Assembly: GCF_024586455.1 (NCBI RefSeq)
Contig: NC_065921.1
Span: 84,814,163-84,878,162 of the forward strand
Direction of reading: 5' to 3'
DNA from: Bactrocera neohumeralis
Lineage: Eukaryota > Arthropoda > Insecta > Diptera > Tephritidae
DNA: 64,000 nucleotides
In this document: positions 60,398-64,000 of the stretch, in pieces
Layout of the letters: every line of letters starts with the position of its first letter
Position numbering within the stretch: the stretch's first letter is position 1
Position numbers and translations under genes: made by a program
The notes under the pieces: model-generated
Databases searched by the model: none
What the model saw: the letters and a program-made list of their open reading frames with translations, nothing else
Told to the model about the DNA's origin: nothing

Positions 60398-60639
60398 AGA
60401 GAAATCAAAAATGACGAATGAATGAGCAGGAATCTATTACTCAAAGCTAGTCTCAGACAATCTTTAAAGCGTCCTTAATACTGCAGTATCTTCTAGAGCT
60501 AGATCTCAGGCAACCCTTCAAGCTTCCTCAATACTAAATTATTTTCTAATTGGAAGTAGTTGCGGCCAGGAAGGCGACTGAGATAGCTAATAACGTAGGA
60601 AACACATAAAGATGATCAATATAAACATTGATAATCAGG

Positions 60640-61380
60640 CGACAACTAAGGCAATAAGCTCACATCACATTAAGTCAGAGAATGTCATAAGAAGCAGGCA
60701 GGCAGTAGATGTAGTGGCTGGCGGAAAGCGGCTGCATATATTCCAAGCCACAAGGGACTCCGGGAAACGAAATAGCTGATGAGATTGCCAAAAGTGTCAT
60801 CCATCTGGCTACCGAACCAGAAGAGAAAATACGGAAGTTACTAAAAACAATATACAATGAATTTCCGAAAGGGCTGAAAGACAGATCAAGGCGAGATGGA
60901 ATGCCTTAAGAACACACAGGATCACCAAGGTTATGTGCAAGAGCCCCAAGGTAGACACGCATGCCTTTTACTCACGCGGGCTTGAAAGAACTGCCGGACG
61001 GCTGTTGACCTCTTTACAGATCACAATCTACTGGCATCACATGCAAGCAGTATGGGGATAAGTTACGACGATACATGCAGAAAGTGCAGGGAAGTAGGCA
61101 TGGCAGAGACACTCGAACACCTCCTATGCTTCTGTACAGCATTATCTAAAACCCGGCTTACATATATATAGGAGCTTCGCAGTTCAAGGTACGGGATGAA
61201 ATATCAAAATTAGTGGTCAAGTCGTTCTTACAGTTCGCAAAAAGCGTTGACGGCCTGTCTTACGAATACCTCGGTTCAAATTAAACTGTACCTCTATCTG
61301 ATATTACTAAAGACCAGTAGGTCTATGTATGGCATGACAACCGAGCAGTATAAACTAATCTAACCTAGTGCAAAGGCATA
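60640..61380 (+). mobile_element. Non-LTR retrotransposon 3' part with RNase H (second copy)
   Basis: On + the reading IPSHKGL / GTPGNEIADEIAKS (about 60740-60795) is the end of an RNase H domain. RAGRLL..., a CRKC-type zinc-finger-like segment near 61075-61130 (tgcagaaagtgcagggaagt, then gaacacctcctatgcttctg) and a 3' tail to about 61370 (agcagtataaactaatctaa) follow. Stops and frameshifts are present. It is related in kind to the - strand element at 53040-53900 but clearly a different family in its tail. Confidence 0.7.
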
Positions 61381-63255
61381 ATTCATTTCAGAAGCGAATC
61401 TTCAATGCTGCTCTGGATTTTTCCTACAAGAGTTTTAGTATATCGTTGGATTAGGATACTCACTTTCAACTGTACCTTATGTACAACTCATTAGGCTCAG
61501 TTTCATGAAAGTTTAAGATACAAACTTCCCATAATAGATACATATATTTGTGTTTCCGTTTTTAATGACCGGAATTTTAATAATTTAGTCTTTTGTAGCA
61601 AAATATTTAAATTTTAAATGCCTAACAGTGTATTCAGTTTAAGGGGCTTAGTAAGACTTAAAAAGCGTACATTTTTGAATCAAAGATTTGTTACCATATT
61701 TTGTAAAAAAGGTTTAATTGTAGAAACTATAAATACCTTCACAAGCAGGAACATGAAATTTCCAAAGTCTCGATGACTATAAATATCCGGTTGCCGATCG
61801 TTCACTAAGGGTGCGTCTCAAATATTCCGTAATGTTGAGCAATTGTAAGAGATTAATGATTTTTTTTCGAAGAAATTTTCGTTAAAAATATTTTCCAATC
61901 AGAACTTCACAATTTTTCGGATTTACATATAATTTTTTTTTGTTTTCACACCAACAAGTTAGTTTCAAATAGAAAATATTTTTATATTTCAATCATTCTC
62001 ATTACACTCTATTTAAAAAATCACAATCATATTTTGATTTCCTCATTTTTGATATTTTTCAAGTATTTATTTTTAAGTTTTTAATACTTTCGAAACGCAA
62101 TAAAATAGTTAATGCTTTCACATCAGTAGTCTGGAGTATTTTTCATTTCTGCAAACCAATTACCGTTATTTTTTACAGTAAAGATTTTCATATTTTCAAC
62201 AATTAATTTGTATTAATCATTTTTTTATCATTCTCATGGATGACCACATCATTGAAATACATCAATCTAACATTCAGATAGCCGTTGTTCTCAACACTAT
62301 GTAACAAAGAATTTCTAAGTTTGCGGAAATCAGAAACTTTTCAACTCAACTCTTGCCTATTCAAACATAAACACATAAAACATCAAACGAAAATTATAGA
62401 ACCGATTTAAGCGCAAAACACGTACTACTCGAAACGCCGCTAAAACACAACTGAAAAGCATGCAGCACCAACATATCAAACTTGGCTTAGATCAGTTAGC
62501 CAGAACACCAAGCGACGAGTTATAGCGGCGCTTGCCGCTCACTTGTCGTTTGTTTATGTTTTCACACCGTCGTATTGGTCAACGAGCGGCTCATTTCGGC
62601 CAAACTAGTGTAAGCGCGTTCTCACTCTCTAATTCGCGCGCTCTCGTTGACACCTGTAGTTTGGTGCACTCACAAGGGTATGTTGTCTCCGCTACACCTG
62701 CGCTCAGCTTGATCACTAGACTAAGCAGCGACTTAGTGGATACAAAAACCTGCCGGCTTTATTTCGTAAAACTGCGCCACTCGCAAGCGCTCAATCGCGC
62801 TCTCGCATACTCACGCAAGCTCTAACACCTGTCGCATGTCATTTTACTTATTTAATTCATCTTTTTTTCTTTCGTAAACGAGCACAAGCACGGATTGGGG
62901 TAACTCAGCCAAAGTGAGTTGGTTGACAATTTCTTAGCGAGAGTGTGTATAATTGACGAGCGCAGTGAGCGTGCAAATGCACAGTGACGCTATTAAGTCA
63001 AGTCAAAAATGTCACATGATGTGCTTTTGATGCGCCACGGATCTGCTTAAATGCTGAGTGACAGACAAGAGTTGGTTTTATTTTATTGAGGTTGGTAGGG
63101 GTTTAAGCGAAATTTGGAAATTTGAAGAATTAAGGTGGATCTTTAATTGAATTAATTTGAAATATGGGATGAAATGTTGGCGGATTTTAACGGCTTATAA
63201 ATACATATTTAAATCATATATTATTCATATGTAAATATACAAATTTTTTTATTTG
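61381..63255. other. Intergenic, no gene recognised
   Basis: AT-rich to about 62390. From about 62400 to 63000 the sequence is GC-richer; the 97-codon ORF (62532-62825) there has no recognised domain. A promoter or 5' exon cannot be excluded. Confidence 0.4.
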
Positions 63256-63715
63256 GAAAAATCATATCATTCGCGAAAATTGGTTACCGGAAAATTCTGG
63301 GCAAAGTGGATGCCGCCCGAGCTCACTTTTGACCAAAAAAACGAGATGAGTTGATGATTCGGAGCTGTGTTTTGTAGACGTTCAAGCATAGTAAACACAA
63401 GTTTTTGCGTCCGTCGTATGGGTAACGTCGGTCAACGTGTTTCACCAAGTAAATGCAAAATCCATGAATTGGGTTTCAAATTGCTTCTGCTTCCACCGTA
63501 TTTTCCAGATTTGGCACCCAGCGGCTATTTCTTGTTCTCAGACATCAAAATAATGCTGGGTGGGAGGAAAATTTCGTCCAATGAAGAGATGATAGCCGAA
63601 ACTAAGGTCTATTTTGACGCAAGGGCCAAATCTACAACTATAAAAATGGTATCAAATAGTTAGAGGGGTGCTATAATGAGTTTATCGCCCTTGAAGGGAA
63701 ATATGTTGAATAAAA
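63256..63715 (+). mobile_element. Internally deleted mariner transposase remnant
   Basis: The first block (about 63262-63350) reads as the end of the N-terminal domain (REN, WAKWMPPELTFDQ). After a central deletion it continues with KIHELGFKLLLLPPYFP, then LAPSGYFLFSDIK, where the usual Asp of the third catalytic position (APSD) is Gly. ALEGKYVE-like codons lie near 63690. The central catalytic domain with the first Asp is absent. Same family as the copy at 1-1095. Confidence 0.85.
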
Positions 63716-63980
63716 AAACGAATTTTGGCAAAAAAGTGTTTTACCGGGGACATTTGACTTGTTCTTATGTTTTCAAATAAGAGCGGCCTACAAAATCCTT
63801 TGAAACTGATAGAGAGATTTTTAAATTTTAATTCTGGAATTCCTCTTTATTATTTTTCCATGAAAATAATATAATAAGATTACATTTTGAAGCGACATCA
63901 GTACCTCGACATTTCAATTTTACTTAACTTGTGGAAGGTCCAATAGTAGTCGAACACTTTACATATCAAATATGTACATA

Positions 63981-64000
63981 TTGGGTAGTCGAAAAAGTCT
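63981..64000 (+). mobile_element. Probable mariner terminal inverted repeat at window edge
   Basis: After a TA target (63979-63980) the window ends with ttgggtagtcgaaaaagtct, which resembles the start of insect mariner terminal repeats. The body of this element would lie beyond the window. Confidence 0.5.

Noticed and set aside
60213..60425. 70-codon ORF spanning the short retrotransposon insertion
   Set aside because: Its frame crosses a 50-bp retroelement tail and its target duplication, so it cannot be an evolved gene.
62532..62825. 97-codon ORF in a GC-richer stretch
   Set aside because: No recognisable domain and no periodic codon bias that I can see; may be part of a promoter or untranslated exon.

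Overview
This window is most likely nuclear DNA from a higher (brachyceran) fly, probably a tephritid fruit fly. The reasons are a cluster of intronless c-type lysozymes of the fly digestive type, AT-rich intergenic DNA full of ACATATGTA/TACATA microsatellites, mariner and DD41D (rosa-like) transposon remains, and DINE-1/Helentron-like repeats. The genus and species are inferences from this repeat content; nothing in the window proves them.

Genes. Only seven loci are supported as intact genes: six c-type lysozymes between about 11.7 and 28.8 kb, and one tRNA-Asp(GTC) at 34.9 kb. In order the lysozymes are Lys-1 (-), Lys-2 (-), Lys-3 (+), Lys-4 (+), Lys-5 (-) and Lys-6 (+). Each is a single 142-codon exon encoding a signal peptide of about 19 residues and a 122-residue mature enzyme. 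Both catalytic acids (Glu32 and Asp50 of the mature chain) and all eight cysteines are present. Lys-2, -3 and -4 encode identical mature proteins, Lys-1 and Lys-6 differ by one or two residues, and Lys-5 is the divergent member. Five mature chains are lysine-free and strongly acidic, as in midgut enzymes that digest bacteria. Every gene has a TATA or TATA-like box, an initiator about 30 bp downstream, a 5' leader of about 30-37 nt and a GATA-type site 55-110 bp upstream. This suggests a common gut programme.

Layout. 0-11 kb: intergenic DNA with mariner, DD41D and Helentron-like remains. 11.7-19.3 kb: Lys-1 to Lys-4. Lys-2 and Lys-3 sit in the two arms of an inverted duplication of about 1.9 kb per arm. 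19.3-27.5 kb: a gap with a non-LTR fragment, a candidate TIR element and a Helentron-like array. 27.5-28.9 kb: divergent pair Lys-5/Lys-6. 30.6-32 kb: very AT-rich tandem repeats of about 210 bp. 33-34 kb: Helentron-like array. 34.9 kb: tRNA-Asp. 35-47 kb: noncoding, with a 113-bp foldback, a dimeric tandem repeat, other AGCTTT-rich blocks and a further Helentron-like array. 48-64 kb: noncoding, with DD41D, mariner and non-LTR relics, including a 50-bp non-LTR insertion with a perfect 14-bp target-site duplication.

I found no operon, defence locus, CRISPR array or clearly new protein system. The unusual material is the structure of the lysozyme cluster and the repeats. All similarity statements were made by eye, without alignment or database search.
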